Notes under the pieces: model-generated
What the model saw: the letters and a program-made list of their open reading frames with translations, nothing else
Told to the model about the DNA's origin: nothing
Database searches by the model: none
Source: Bosea sp. 124
GTDB lineage: Bacteria; Pseudomonadota; Alphaproteobacteria; Rhizobiales; Beijerinckiaceae
Length of the DNA stretch: 64,000 nucleotides
Direction: 5' to 3'
Assembly: GCF_003046175.1 (NCBI RefSeq)
Contig: NZ_PZZM01000001.1
Location: 4,729,001 to 4,793,000 of the forward strand
Shown here: piece by piece, positions 1 through 8,711 of the stretch
Position numbering within the stretch: position 1 is the first letter of the stretch
Layout: each line of letters begins with the position of its first letter
Translations under genes and position numbers: made by a program

Positions 1-386
1 GGAGGCGCCGGTGTCGGCGGCTGGGGCGCACCGCTCGGCGCCTGCATCTGCCGGAGCTGGTCGAGCACGCCGCCCGCATTGGGGGCGCTCGGTCCGGTCG
101 GCGTGGCGGGTGCGCTCTGAGTCGGCGCGCCATCGATGATCGAGCGCTGAACCCGACCGCGATTGGCCATCACGGCCAGCACGATCGAGGTCAGAAAGAA
201 GGCGCCGGCAAGGATTGCCGTGGTCCGGGTCAGCGCATTGGCCTGGCCGCGGCCGGTCATGAAGCCGCCGGCTCCGCCACCGCCTGAGCCCATCCCGAGC
301 CCGCCGCCCTCGGAGCGCTGCAGCAGGACCACGCCGACGAGCGCGACCACGATAATCAGGTGGATGACGATGATGACGTTCTGCAT
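1..386 (-). CDS. secG: Preprotein translocase subunit SecG (3' end cut by window edge)
   Basis: SecG is a small inner-membrane subunit of the SecYEG translocon. The visible 128 residues start MQNVIIVIHLIIVVALVGVVLLQ, the typical first membrane helix. A Gly-rich linker (GGGLGMGSGGGGAGG) and a second helix near residues 56-72 follow. After that comes a Pro/Ala/Gln-rich tail, a common alphaproteobacterial SecG extension. The ATG at 384-386 is the only reasonable start. The gene runs off the left edge, so the C-terminus is missing. It lies 195 bp downstream of tpiA on the same strand, a classic alphaproteobacterial pairing. Confidence 0.93.
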   Translation of the reverse strand, partial: MQNVIIVIHLIIVVALVGVVLLQRSEGGGLGMGSGGGGAGGFMTGRGQANALTRTTAILAGAFFLTSIVLAVMANRGRVQRSIIDGAPTQSAPATPTGPSAPNAGGVLDQLRQMQAPSGAPQPPTPAP

Positions 387-581
387 GTTCTCGACAGACT
401 GAGACTGAGCTCACGAAATGGGTATGGCGCGGGCTGCCGCCAAGGGCCGCCCGCTCCTCATGCCCGCCCTTTGCCGGAAACGGGCGGGCGAACTCGGCGC
501 GGCACATAGCACGCGTTCGCAAGCCGCACCACCCCGGTAACGGCTCCTCGAAGGGCTCCGTGCACCGGCTGCGTCTCGGCT

Positions 582-1343
582 TCAGGCGCAGGCGCGGGCA
601 ATCGCCAGGAAATCCTCGGCCTTGAGGCTGGCCCCGCCGACGAGCGCGCCGTCGACATCGGCGACATTCATCAGTTCGGCAGCATTCGACGGCTTGACCG
701 AACCGCCATAGAGCAGCCGGACACCCGCTGCCGCGGTCTTGCCCAGCAACCGGCCCAGTTCGGCGCGGATCGCCGCATGCATCTCGGCGACGTCGGCTGC
801 CGTCGGGGTCAGCCCGGTGCCGATGGCCCAGACAGGCTCATAGGCGACGACGAGCGTCGCGGCGGTCGCGCCGTCCGGTACGGAGCCGCGAAGCTGCTTC
901 TTGACGACGGCCAGGGCCTTGCCGGCCTCGCGCTCGTCCTTCGTCTCGCCGACGCAGACGATCGGCACGAGCAGTGCCTTTTGAGCGGCCAGCGCCTTCT
1001 CCTTCACGGTCGCGCTGGTTTCGCCATGCAGGGTGCGGCGCTCGGAATGGCCGACGATGGCGAAGCTCGCCCCGGCATCGGCCAGCATCGCCGCCGAGAC
1101 CTCGCCGGTGAAGGCACCGCTGGCTTGCGTGCTGCAATCCTGTCCGCCGGTGGCGATGCGCGAACCGACCAGTGCGACGGTCGCGGGATAGAGCAGGCTC
1201 GCGGGCGGGCAGATCGCAAGATCGACGGCGGCCTTCAAAGCGGCGTCATAGCCCTTGGCGACCTCGGCCGCGATGGCGAGATCGGCCTTCAGCCCGTTCA
1301 TCTTCCAGTTGCCTGCCACCAGGGGCCTGATGCTGCGTGTCAC
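582..1343 (-). CDS. tpiA: Triosephosphate isomerase
   Basis: Interconverts dihydroxyacetone phosphate and glyceraldehyde 3-phosphate in glycolysis and gluconeogenesis. The 253-residue protein has the N-terminal GNWKMNG motif (Asn and Lys of the active site), the GHSERR segment with the catalytic His, and [11 protein letters not shown] with the catalytic Glu. The phosphate-binding [12 protein letters not shown] and GALVGGASL loops are also present. I chose the GTG at 1341-1343 because a GGAGG sits six bases upstream of it. An in-frame TTG 15 bp further out would put that ribosome site inside the gene. Length is normal for the family. It is divergent from the PpiD-like gene, so 1344-1564 must hold both promoters. 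Confidence 0.97.
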   Translation of the reverse strand: MTRSIRPLVAGNWKMNGLKADLAIAAEVAKGYDAALKAAVDLAICPPASLLYPATVALVGSRIATGGQDCSTQASGAFTGEVSAAMLADAGASFAIVGHSERRTLHGETSATVKEKALAAQKALLVPIVCVGETKDEREAGKALAVVKKQLRGSVPDGATAATLVVAYEPVWAIGTGLTPTAADVAEMHAAIRAELGRLLGKTAAAGVRLLYGGSVKPSNAAELMNVADVDGALVGGASLKAEDFLAIARACA

Positions 1344-1564
1344 GTCGATCCTCCGCAAATTGCTGTCCCGGCTCTAGCAATGCCCGCAGCCCGTCGCAAT
1401 CGGGCGAAGGGCGATTTGCCCGCGCAGATTTGCTCGCGCGAAAGCGCAACACGAATCTGCGCTGACGATTGCGGCTTGGCGCGCCGGTTCCTATAAGCAG
1501 CGCCGAAGAAAACCGGCGACGGCGACGTCATTGCCACGCCAGGCCCAGGGAAAGACACACCACA

Positions 1565-3478
1565 ATGATGATGCAGGGCATCCGCAAGGCGGGCCAGAGC
1601 GTGATTGGCAAGCTCATCATCTTCGTCATGTTCGGCTTCCTGATCCTGTCCTTCGCGATCTGGGGCATCGGCGATATCTTCCAGGGCTATGGTCGCAACT
1701 CCGTGGCGCGCGTCGGCAAGGTCGAGATCGGGCTGGAGCAGATGCGCACGGCCTTCCAGAACGACGTCCAGGCGCTGACGCGGCAGCAGCGCCGCCAGAT
1801 CACGCCCGATATGGCCCGCGCGCTCGGGCTCGACCGGCAGGCGCTGTCGCGCCTCGTGACGGAATCGGTGCTCGACCAGACGGCACAGGGCATGCGGCTT
1901 GCGGTTTCCGACGAGACGATCCGCAACCTGATCTTCGACGATCCGGTCTTCCGCGATGCCTCGGGCCAGTTCTCGGCAGCGCGCTTCAACGAATTGCTGC
2001 GCTCGAACGGCTTTTCCGAGGCTGTCTATGTTCGTGAGCAGCGCGCCACGATCCTGCGCCAGCAGCTCGCCGAGATGGTCGTCGGCGCGGTGCTCGCGCC
2101 CGGTGCCCTGCAGGAGCTCGGTCATCGCCTGCGCAACGAGCGTCGCAGCGTGACCTTCGCGCGGCTGGCCCCCGGCGTCGCCGGTGATATTCCCGCTCCG
2201 ACCGAGGCTCAGCTCAAGACCTTCTTCGACGAGCGCAAGGGCAGCTTCCGCGCGCCCGAGCGGCGCAGCGCCGACATCCTCGCGATCTCGGCCGAGACGC
2301 TGGCCGATGCCGCCGCCGTCAGCACTGCGGATGCGATGGCGCGCTACGAGGAGATCAAGGCACAGCGCTTCACCACCGCCGAGACGCGCACGATCCAGCA
2401 GATCAGCTTCCCGACGGCCGAAGAGGCCCAGGCCGCCCGGGCCCGCATCGACGCCGGCGAGACCTTCGATGCCATTGCCGCCGCGCGCAGCGTCGCGGCC
2501 GCCGACCTGACGCTCGGCACCTTCACACGGACCCAGGTCTTCGATCCGGTGGTGCGCGAGGCCGCTTTCGCGCTGGCCGAGGGCACGGTCAGCGCCCCGG
2601 CCACCAGCGCTTTCGGGCCAGTCCTGCTGCGCGTCACGGTGATCCGGCCGGAGGCCGTGCGGGCGTTCGAGGAGGTCGCGGCCGAGGTCCGTGCCGAGGT
2701 CGCCACCAGCCGCGCCGCAAGCCGCGTCACCGAAATCCACGACAAGATCGAGGACCAGCGCGCCGCCGCCAAGCCGCTGGCCGACATCGCCAGGGAATTC
2801 AACCTGCCCGTGCGCAGCGTCGGACCGATCGACAGCGGCCTGCGCCGCTCCGACGGGACGGTGGAGCAGCCGCTGCCCGGCGGCGATGCGACGGTGCAGG
2901 CGATCTTCCGCTCCGATGTCGGCGTCGACAACGAGGCGATCCGCCTGGCCCGCGACAGCGGCTATGTCTGGTACGACGTCAAGAAGATCGATCCCGCCCG
3001 CGAGCAGGGCTTCGACGAGGTCAAGGCGCAGGTCGAGACGCAGTGGCGGGCGGACGAGGTCGCGACGCGGCTCTCCGTCAAGGCGCGCGAACTGGTCGAG
3101 CGGCTCGACAAGGGCGAGGCCTTCGATGCGGTCGCCGCGTCGGCCGGCCTCACCGTCGAGCAGGCGAGCGAGATCGGCCGCCAGGACCAGCGCCCCGAAT
3201 TGCCGGCGAACGTGATCAGCCTGATCTTCGGCACGGCCGCCGGCAAGAGCAACTCGGCCTCGCTGGTCGATGGCGGGCGCATCCTGTTCAGGGTCGATGC
3301 CGCAACGGTGCCGAGCTATGCCCGCACGACGCAGGAGGCCGAGAACTTCGCCCGGCAGCTCGGCGCGAGCGTCAGCGAGGACATCCTGGCGCAATATGTC
3401 GGCCAACGGCAGGCGGAACTCGGCGTCGCGGTCAACGAGACCGCCTTCCGGAACGCCACCGGCGGCGCGCAGAACTGA
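1565..3478 (+). CDS. ppiD: Membrane-anchored peptidyl-prolyl isomerase, PpiD/SurA type
   Basis: A 637-residue periplasmic folding factor. It has a short cytoplasmic N-terminus, one membrane helix (about residues 14-36, IIFVMFGFLILSFAIWGIGD) and a SurA-like N-terminal chaperone region. A divergent parvulin-like PPIase domain occupies roughly residues 230-400, and a long C-terminal chaperone arm follows. Family knowledge places such proteins at the periplasmic exit of the Sec translocon. Three ATGs in a row open the gene at 1565; the in-frame codons upstream of them look unrelated to the family. The classical PPIase catalytic signature is weak, so the role may be mainly chaperone. It ends 16 bp before trpE, and the two probably share a transcript. 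Confidence 0.88.
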   Translation: MMMQGIRKAGQSVIGKLIIFVMFGFLILSFAIWGIGDIFQGYGRNSVARVGKVEIGLEQMRTAFQNDVQALTRQQRRQITPDMARALGLDRQALSRLVTESVLDQTAQGMRLAVSDETIRNLIFDDPVFRDASGQFSAARFNELLRSNGFSEAVYVREQRATILRQQLAEMVVGAVLAPGALQELGHRLRNERRSVTFARLAPGVAGDIPAPTEAQLKTFFDERKGSFRAPERRSADILAISAETLADAAAVSTADAMARYEEIKAQRFTTAETRTIQQISFPTAEEAQAARARIDAGETFDAIAAARSVAAADLTLGTFTRTQVFDPVVREAAFALAEGTVSAPATSAFGPVLLRVTVIRPEAVRAFEEVAAEVRAEVATSRAASRVTEIHDKIEDQRAAAKPLADIAREFNLPVRSVGPIDSGLRRSDGTVEQPLPGGDATVQAIFRSDVGVDNEAIRLARDSGYVWYDVKKIDPAREQGFDEVKAQVETQWRADEVATRLSVKARELVERLDKGEAFDAVAASAGLTVEQASEIGRQDQRPELPANVISLIFGTAAGKSNSASLVDGGRILFRVDAATVPSYARTTQEAENFARQLGASVSEDILAQYVGQRQAELGVAVNETAFRNATGGAQN

Positions 3479-3494
3479 CCATGCAGAATTGACG

Positions 3495-5027
3495 ATGACT
3501 TGCACGCAGGATCACGAACGCTTCACGGCGGCCTACGAGGCAGGCACGCCGCAATTGCTGCGGCAGGTGCTGGTCGGCGATTGTGAGACGCCGGTCGCCG
3601 CCTTCCTCAAGCTGCGCCACGCCACGACGGGGCCGGCCTTCCTGCTCGAATCGGTCGAAGGCGGCGCCGTGCGTGGGCGGTATTCGATGATCGGGCTCGA
3701 GCCGGATCTGATCTGGCGCTGCCATCACGGCGAGGCCTCGGTCTGCCGTCCGGCGCTGGGCGACGGCTTCCTGGCCGATCCGCGCCCGGCCTTCGAGAGC
3801 CTGCGCGCCTTGCTCGACGAGAGCGCCATTCCCGAGGGCGAGGCGCTGGTTGGCGGCGACGAACTGCCTCCCATGGCGGCCGGCGTCTTCGGCTATCTCG
3901 GCTATGACATGGTCCGGCTGATGGAGCGCCTGCCGGAGCCGAAGGAGACCGGAACCGGCGTGCCGGACGCGATCCTGACCCGGCCGACGCTGATGGTCGT
4001 GTTCGATTCGGTGCGCGACGAGATTCATGTGGTGACGCCGGTGCGCCATCAGCCGGGCGTGCCGGCGCGGGCCGCCCATGAGCGGGCGCTGGACAGGCTC
4101 GACGCCGTGGTGCGGGCCTTGGAAGGCCCCCTGCCCTCCGAGGCCGCCATCGACATCGCAGCGCTGCCGGAACCGGCGATCGTCTCCAACACGACGGAGG
4201 CCGAGTTCCACGCCATGGTCGCGACGGCGCAGGATTACATCCGCGCCGGCGACATCTTCCAGGTCGTGCTGTCGCAGCGTTTCGAGGCACCCTTCCAGCT
4301 ACCGCCTTTCGCGCTCTACCGGGCTTTGCGGCGCGTCAACCCGGCGCCGTTCCTGTGCTATCTCGACTTCGCCGATTTCCAGATCGTTTGCTCCAGCCCC
4401 GAGATTCTGGTCAGGCTGCGCGACGACACCGTCACGATCCGCCCGATCGCCGGAACGCGCCGTCGTGGCGCGACGGCCGCCGAGGACGAGGCGCTGGCGC
4501 AGGAGCTGCTGGCCGACCCGAAGGAGCGTGCCGAGCATCTGATGCTGCTGGATCTCGGCCGCAACGATGTCGGCCGCGTCGCGAAAATCGGCTCGGTGAA
4601 GGTCACCGATTCCTTCTTCATCGAGCGCTACAGCCAGGTCATGCACATCGTCTCGAATGTCGAGGGCGAGATCGACCCGCGCCATGACGCGCTGGCTGCG
4701 CTGGCTGCCGGCTTCCCGGCCGGCACGGTCTCGGGTGCGCCGAAGGTCCGGGCGATGGAGATCATCGACGAGCTGGAGCACGATGCGCGCGGCGCCTATG
4801 GCGGCTGCATCGGCTATTTCGGTGCGAGCGGAGAGATGGACACCTGCATCGTGCTGCGCACGGCGGTGGTCAAGGACGGCCGCATGCATGTCCAGGCCGG
4901 CGCCGGCATCGTCTACGATTCGAACCCGTCATCCGAGCAGGCGGAATGCGTCAACAAGGCCCGGGCGCTGTTCCGGGCCGCCGAGGAGGCGATCCGCTTC
5001 GCGGCGCGCACCGGGCGCGGGCAGTAA
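3495..5027 (+). CDS. trpE: Anthranilate synthase component I
   Basis: Catalyses the first committed step of tryptophan synthesis, chorismate plus ammonia to anthranilate, with TrpG as glutaminase partner. The 510-residue protein has the N-terminal regulatory domain (LLESVEGG and RYSMIG segments) and a chorismate-binding C-terminal domain. That domain contains GDIFQVVLSQRF, PIAGTRRRG, DLGRNDVGRV, FPAGTVSGAPKVRAMEII and GAYGGCIGYF. The ATG at 3495 follows ppiD by 16 bp. Many alphaproteobacteria continue with trpG, trpD and trpC, but here a convergent UPF0114 gene follows, so trpE stands alone. No leader-peptide attenuator is visible in front of it. Confidence 0.97.
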   Translation: MTCTQDHERFTAAYEAGTPQLLRQVLVGDCETPVAAFLKLRHATTGPAFLLESVEGGAVRGRYSMIGLEPDLIWRCHHGEASVCRPALGDGFLADPRPAFESLRALLDESAIPEGEALVGGDELPPMAAGVFGYLGYDMVRLMERLPEPKETGTGVPDAILTRPTLMVVFDSVRDEIHVVTPVRHQPGVPARAAHERALDRLDAVVRALEGPLPSEAAIDIAALPEPAIVSNTTEAEFHAMVATAQDYIRAGDIFQVVLSQRFEAPFQLPPFALYRALRRVNPAPFLCYLDFADFQIVCSSPEILVRLRDDTVTIRPIAGTRRRGATAAEDEALAQELLADPKERAEHLMLLDLGRNDVGRVAKIGSVKVTDSFFIERYSQVMHIVSNVEGEIDPRHDALAALAAGFPAGTVSGAPKVRAMEIIDELEHDARGAYGGCIGYFGASGEMDTCIVLRTAVVKDGRMHVQAGAGIVYDSNPSSEQAECVNKARALFRAAEEAIRFAARTGRGQ

Positions 5028-5049
5028 GCCCCGCCCGCCGGGCGGGGCT
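5027..5049. terminator. Hairpin between convergent trpE and UPF0114 genes
   Basis: A perfect 10-bp stem (AGCCCCGCCC at 5027-5036, GGGCGGGGCT at 5040-5049) with a 3-base loop begins at the last base of the trpE stop codon. It lies in the 37-bp gap between convergent genes, so it can serve both strands. Only a weak pyrimidine stretch follows, so termination efficiency is uncertain. Confidence 0.6.
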
Positions 5050-5064
5050 CTGCTGCGGCCGGCC

Positions 5065-5655
5065 TCAGTGGCCCTTGCCGTTCGGCACCGTCATCTTGTC
5101 GACCCAGGCGATGCCGATCGCCGAGATGATGAAGACGACATGGATCGTCGTCTGCAGGATGACGCCCGTCACCGTGTAATCTGTGGTGCGGCCGGCATTG
5201 CCGATGTTGCCGGCCTCGATGAAGGTCCGCAGCAGATGGATCGACGAGATGCCGATGATCGCCATGGCGAGCTTGATCTTGAGCACGCTGGCATTGACGT
5301 GGCTCAGCCATTCCGGCTGATCGGGGTGGTCCTGCAGCCCGAGCCGCGAGACGAAGGTCTCGTAGCCGCCGACGATGACCATGATCAGCAGGTTCGAGAT
5401 CATCACCACGTCGATAAGACCGAGCACGACCAGCATGATCTGCTGCTCGCCGAACGAGGCGGCATGGGTGACGAGATGCCAGAGCTCCTTGAGGAAGAGG
5501 AAGACGTAGACGCACTGCGCCACGATCAGCCCGAGATAGAGCGGCAACTGCAGCCAGCGCGAGCCGAAGATGATCAGGGGCAGCGGCCGCAGCGCCTTGG
5601 CGACCGCGGGCGCGGAAGCTCTCTCGGCATGAGGCGTCTCGCCGGGATGCGACAT
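5065..5655 (-). CDS. UPF0114 family (YqhA-type) inner-membrane protein
   Basis: A 196-residue protein of the UPF0114/YqhA family (TIGR00645); function unknown. About four hydrophobic helices are visible: residues ~35-55 ([21 protein letters not shown]), ~70-95 ([26 protein letters not shown]), ~125-143 ([16 protein letters not shown]) and ~165-185. The segments GGYETFVSR and [26 protein letters not shown] are characteristic of the family. The ATG at 5655 gives the family length plus a short N-terminal tail. It faces trpE tail to tail and is probably monocistronic. Confidence 0.88.
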   Translation of the reverse strand: MSHPGETPHAERASAPAVAKALRPLPLIIFGSRWLQLPLYLGLIVAQCVYVFLFLKELWHLVTHAASFGEQQIMLVVLGLIDVVMISNLLIMVIVGGYETFVSRLGLQDHPDQPEWLSHVNASVLKIKLAMAIIGISSIHLLRTFIEAGNIGNAGRTTDYTVTGVILQTTIHVVFIISAIGIAWVDKMTVPNGKGH

Positions 5656-5898
5656 GGGGCTCTAAGTCCTTCGAACGAATGATGCAGTGCAAAATATGCC
5701 GAGGCTAGATGGGACGCCAAGCGCTATCGTGCAACCGTCACCTGGAAAAGTATCCGGCATGGCAGTGGTGAGGCGTTTGACGACGAAATTTTGACGCTAT
5801 CGTGCGTCAGGCTTTCACCATCGTGGCGTAGAGGCTACGCTCGGAGATCATCAGAGGAACGCGCAAGCTTCCTCTCGCCGGAGAGGAAAGGAATTTCC

Positions 5899-6363
5899 AT
5901 GATCAAGACATTTCCCCTGATCAAGACCTTGACCCTTGCCGCGGCTCTCGCCGGCGGTGCGCTGATGGCAGCGCCCGCGGGCGCCGCTCCCATCGGTGCG
6001 ACCTCGGGGCCTGCGCTTGCGCTCGCGACCGGCAGCAACGACCTCGTCGAGACCGTGCAATATCGCCGCTATGGCTACGGCCCGCGCTACGGCTATCGCG
6101 GCGGGTATTATCGTGGCGGTCGCGGCGCAGCCGTCGGTGCCGGCATCGCTGCCGGCGTGCTTGGCGGGGCGCTTGCCGCGGGTGCGCTGGCAGGTCCGCG
6201 CTATGTCGAGCCGGCGCCGATCTATGGCGCGCCGGTTCCCGCTTACGGTTATGGCGTCGAGGACGTCGATGCGGTCGCCTATTGCTCGCGCCGCTTCCGC
6301 AGCTACGATCCCGAGACGGGCACCTATATCGCCTCGGGCGGCGTGGTGCGTTCCTGCCCCTGA
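5899..6363 (+). CDS. BA14K-family secreted protein
   Basis: A 154-residue protein with a clear signal peptide (MIKTFPLIKTLTLAAALAGG, likely cut after AGA near residue 30). A Tyr/Gly/Arg-rich stretch (RYGYGPRYGYRGGYYRGGRG) and a Gly/Ala hydrophobic segment follow. The C-terminal BA14K signature is CSRRFRSYDPETGTYIASGG ending in a Cys. BA14K proteins (PF07886) were first described as Brucella immunoreactive proteins; many are small exported proteins of Hyphomicrobiales with no proven function. The start at 5899 has a purine-rich ribosome site (GAGAGGAAAGGAA) just upstream. A strong terminator follows, so this is a single-gene unit. Confidence 0.85.
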   Translation: MIKTFPLIKTLTLAAALAGGALMAAPAGAAPIGATSGPALALATGSNDLVETVQYRRYGYGPRYGYRGGYYRGGRGAAVGAGIAAGVLGGALAAGALAGPRYVEPAPIYGAPVPAYGYGVEDVDAVAYCSRRFRSYDPETGTYIASGGVVRSCP

Positions 6364-6390
6364 CATGCCCTGACCGCAAGGACGGGCAAT

Positions 6391-6421
6391 CCTCCCGGCA
6401 TCCGTGCCGGGAGGCTTTTTC
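6391..6421 (+). terminator. Rho-independent terminator of the BA14K gene
   Basis: Perfect 10-bp stem CCTCCCGGCA (6391-6400) and TGCCGGGAGG (6405-6414) with a TCCG loop. A run of five T residues plus TTC follows almost immediately (6416-6422). It lies 28 bp after the stop codon. Confidence 0.9.
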
Positions 6422-6488
6422 TTGAGGCGTTTTCTCGGGACGTGAACCCGCCTATCCTCGCGGCGCAATTTCGACTCGGAGCAGGCCT

Positions 6489-7274
6489 TTGCGTATCGCC
6501 ACCTGGAACGTCAACTCGGTCCGTCAGCGGCTCGGCCATCTGCTCGATTTCCTGAAGGAAGCGGAGCCCGACGCGCTCTGCCTGCAGGAGATCAAATGCG
6601 TCGACGCCGATTTTCCACGGCGCGAGATCGAGGAGGCGGGCTGGCAGGTCGAGACCCATGGCCAGAAAACCTTCAACGGCGTCGCAATCATCACGCGGGC
6701 CGGGCTCGAGGATGTCCGGCGCGGCCTGCCCGGAGACGAGAGCGACGAACAGGCACGCTATCTCGAAGGCGTCCTGCCGCTGGGCAGCGGCGTGGTCCGG
6801 ATCGCGTCGATCTACCTGCCCAATGGCAACCCGCCGAACACCGAAAAATACCCTTACAAGCTCGGCTGGATGAGGCGTCTGACGGCGCATGCGGAGATGC
6901 TGCTTGCCCATGAGGAGCCGCTGGTGCTGGCGGGCGACTACAATGTCATCCCCGAACCGCGCGATGCGCGCGATCCCGCCGCCTGGGTCTCGGACGCGCT
7001 GTTCCTGCCGCAGACGCGAGCCGCTTTCCGCGGGCTGATCAATCTCGGCCTGACCGAAGCCCTGCGCGCGACCAGCGACGAGGGCGGTCTCTACACCTTC
7101 TGGGACTATCAGGCCGGTGCCTGGCAGCGCAACAACGGCATCCGTATCGACCATCTCCTGCTCTCGCCGCAGGCCGCCGACAGGCTGGCGGGCGTGTCGA
7201 TCGCCAAGCATGTGCGCGGCTGGGAAAAGCCCTCCGACCATGTGCCGGTGATGGTGGAGTTGCGGGCGGCGTAA
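6489..7274 (+). CDS. xthA: Exodeoxyribonuclease III
   Basis: An AP endonuclease and 3'-to-5' exonuclease of base-excision repair, 261 residues, Mg-dependent. Visible motifs are ATWNVNSVRQR (catalytic Asn), CLQEIKC (metal-binding Glu), ASIYLPNGNPP, LAGDYNVIPEPRD (catalytic Asp/Asn), GIRIDHLLLSP and the terminal SDHVPVMVEL with the catalytic His. Translation begins at a TTG (6489-6491) preceded by GGAGCAGG; no better in-frame ATG exists before the conserved N-terminus. Length is normal. It stands alone between the BA14K terminator and a convergent gene. Confidence 0.96.
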   Translation: MRIATWNVNSVRQRLGHLLDFLKEAEPDALCLQEIKCVDADFPRREIEEAGWQVETHGQKTFNGVAIITRAGLEDVRRGLPGDESDEQARYLEGVLPLGSGVVRIASIYLPNGNPPNTEKYPYKLGWMRRLTAHAEMLLAHEEPLVLAGDYNVIPEPRDARDPAAWVSDALFLPQTRAAFRGLINLGLTEALRATSDEGGLYTFWDYQAGAWQRNNGIRIDHLLLSPQAADRLAGVSIAKHVRGWEKPSDHVPVMVELRAA

Positions 7275-7307
7275 AACGCCCGGACGTCGTCGCGAGCTTG
7301 AGTCGGG

Positions 7308-7694
7308 TCAGTCTCCGGAGCCGCGCTTCACGCCGCCCTTGATGAAGACGCGGAACGGTGTCGTGCCGGTCGCGCTGCCGTCGGCCGAACGCCATCGGCC
7401 GTTGGTGCAGAGAATGCCTCCTCCGGTCTCGACCGCGTCGAAGACGATGCTGTTGCGGTAGGTGGTGCCGTTGGGCTCGACGGCGCGGAAATTGGTGGTG
7501 CACCGCCCGTTGGCGACGACCGGGTCGTAGTCGTGGATCATGATGCCGCCGCCGCCCGTGCTCGGGAAGGGATCGGCGAGCACCGGCCAGGCTTCGTAGT
7601 TGTCCTGGCCCGTGGCGATGTTCTGCGCGGTCGCCAGGCTTCCCGCGAGAAGCGCCAGCGCGGCACCGACACTGAACGAGATGATCGTGCGCAT
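7308..7694 (-). CDS. Hypothetical small secreted protein
   Basis: I do not recognise this 128-residue protein. It has a signal peptide (MRTIISFSVGAALALLAGSLATAQN, cut after about residue 24). The mature domain of about 100 residues has only two Cys (in GRCTTN and ILCTNGRW), so one disulfide is possible. No membrane helix follows the signal peptide. The mature part is rich in Gly, Thr and Asn, as in small beta-rich periplasmic proteins. It is convergent with xthA and downstream of the Sel1 gene on the same strand. Confidence 0.7.
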   Translation of the reverse strand: MRTIISFSVGAALALLAGSLATAQNIATGQDNYEAWPVLADPFPSTGGGGIMIHDYDPVVANGRCTTNFRAVEPNGTTYRNSIVFDAVETGGGILCTNGRWRSADGSATGTTPFRVFIKGGVKRGSGD

Positions 7695-7763
7695 CGAACG
7701 AGGTCCCCGTTGCTCTGCTCCGGTCTACGCCTCGGGCGCGATTTCGGATGCAGCGTGGGGCCG

Positions 7764-8711
7764 TCAGCGCTGGGTGCGGGCTCCCGCGACCTGCTGGCGC
7801 TCGATCATGGCGAGCGCGGCCGTGCGGTCAGAGGCAGAGGCGGAGGCGAAGGCACTGTCGTGCCGTTCGATGATCCAGGTCTCGCGGGCCGGATCGGCGG
7901 CCTCGCGGGCGAGCGATAGCCACATCAGGCCGAGCACGGTCTGGCGCGGCACGCCCTCACCGCCGCGCAGCAGCAGGTCGCCAAAGACTGCGCGGGCCGG
8001 GGCATAGCCTTTCTCGGCCGCGAGCTTCATCCAGCGTGCCGCCTGCCGCGCGTCGCGGCGGGTGCCCTGTCCGCTCATATAGAGCCGGCCGAGATTGTAC
8101 TGGCCTTCCGGGTCGCCGAAATAGGAGGCGGCGTAATGGAACATGTCGAAGGCACGGTCGATGTTGGGCTTCACATAGCTGCCCTTGATGCCGTCCATGA
8201 AATAGCCGCCGAGTGCGACGAAGGCGCCGCCGACGATGCGGCCATCGGCCGTGCCGGGAATGGCGTCGGCATTCTCGTCCGCGATTTTCGAGAAATACTC
8301 GAAAGCCTTGAGATCGTTGGTCGGAACGCCCTCTCCGCCGGCATACATCCGGCCCAGCTTGAACTGCGCCGTCAGATGTCCCTGCGCGGCGGCATATTCG
8401 AGCGCGCGTACGGCGCCGGCCTGGTTTCCGGCTGTCGAGTCGCGCATCCAGGCGCGGATGGCGTCGCGGGCGCTGCTGAAGGGAGCCAGCGGCAGCGCGG
8501 TGTGGGCGGCGGGGGCGTTGGGGGCAGGAGCAATCGTGGCTGCTCCCGGGTCGATGCCCTGCGGCGCGCTCTCGGGCTCCGGCAAGGCGATGCCCGGAAT
8601 CGGGCGCGGCGGAATCGGACCCCGGCCGGTCACGGCATCCTGCGCCCAGGCGGCCTGCTGGCCGCCCAGGACGAGGAAGAATGCTGCGATCGTGAGGTCA
8701 GATGTCCGCAT
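7764..8711 (-). CDS. Exported Sel1-repeat protein
   Basis: A 315-residue protein with a signal peptide ([20 protein letters not shown]) and a Pro/Ala-rich linker to about residue 85. It then has at least four Sel1-like repeats (SLR, TPR-related), with segments such as [22 protein letters not shown] and [18 protein letters not shown]. Such solenoids act as protein-protein scaffolds, often in envelope or stress functions. Its start codon overlaps the 3' end of ilvD by 14 bp on the same strand, so it is probably translated from the ilvD transcript. That linkage looks positional rather than functional. Confidence 0.85.
   Translation of the reverse strand: MRTSDLTIAAFFLVLGGQQAAWAQDAVTGRGPIPPRPIPGIALPEPESAPQGIDPGAATIAPAPNAPAAHTALPLAPFSSARDAIRAWMRDSTAGNQAGAVRALEYAAAQGHLTAQFKLGRMYAGGEGVPTNDLKAFEYFSKIADENADAIPGTADGRIVGGAFVALGGYFMDGIKGSYVKPNIDRAFDMFHYAASYFGDPEGQYNLGRLYMSGQGTRRDARQAARWMKLAAEKGYAPARAVFGDLLLRGGEGVPRQTVLGLMWLSLAREAADPARETWIIERHDSAFASASASDRTAALAMIERQQVAGARTQR

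Noticed and set aside
462..489. GCCCGCCC/GGGCGGGC stem between tpiA and secG as a terminator
   Set aside because: Twelve-base loop, no T tract on either strand, and tpiA and secG run in the same direction; probably just GC-rich complementarity.
1340..3505. 721-codon open frame opposite ppiD
   Set aside because: Antisense shadow in GC-rich DNA; low-complexity Arg/Asp/Gly-rich product with no family features, while the plus-strand frame is a recognisable PpiD.
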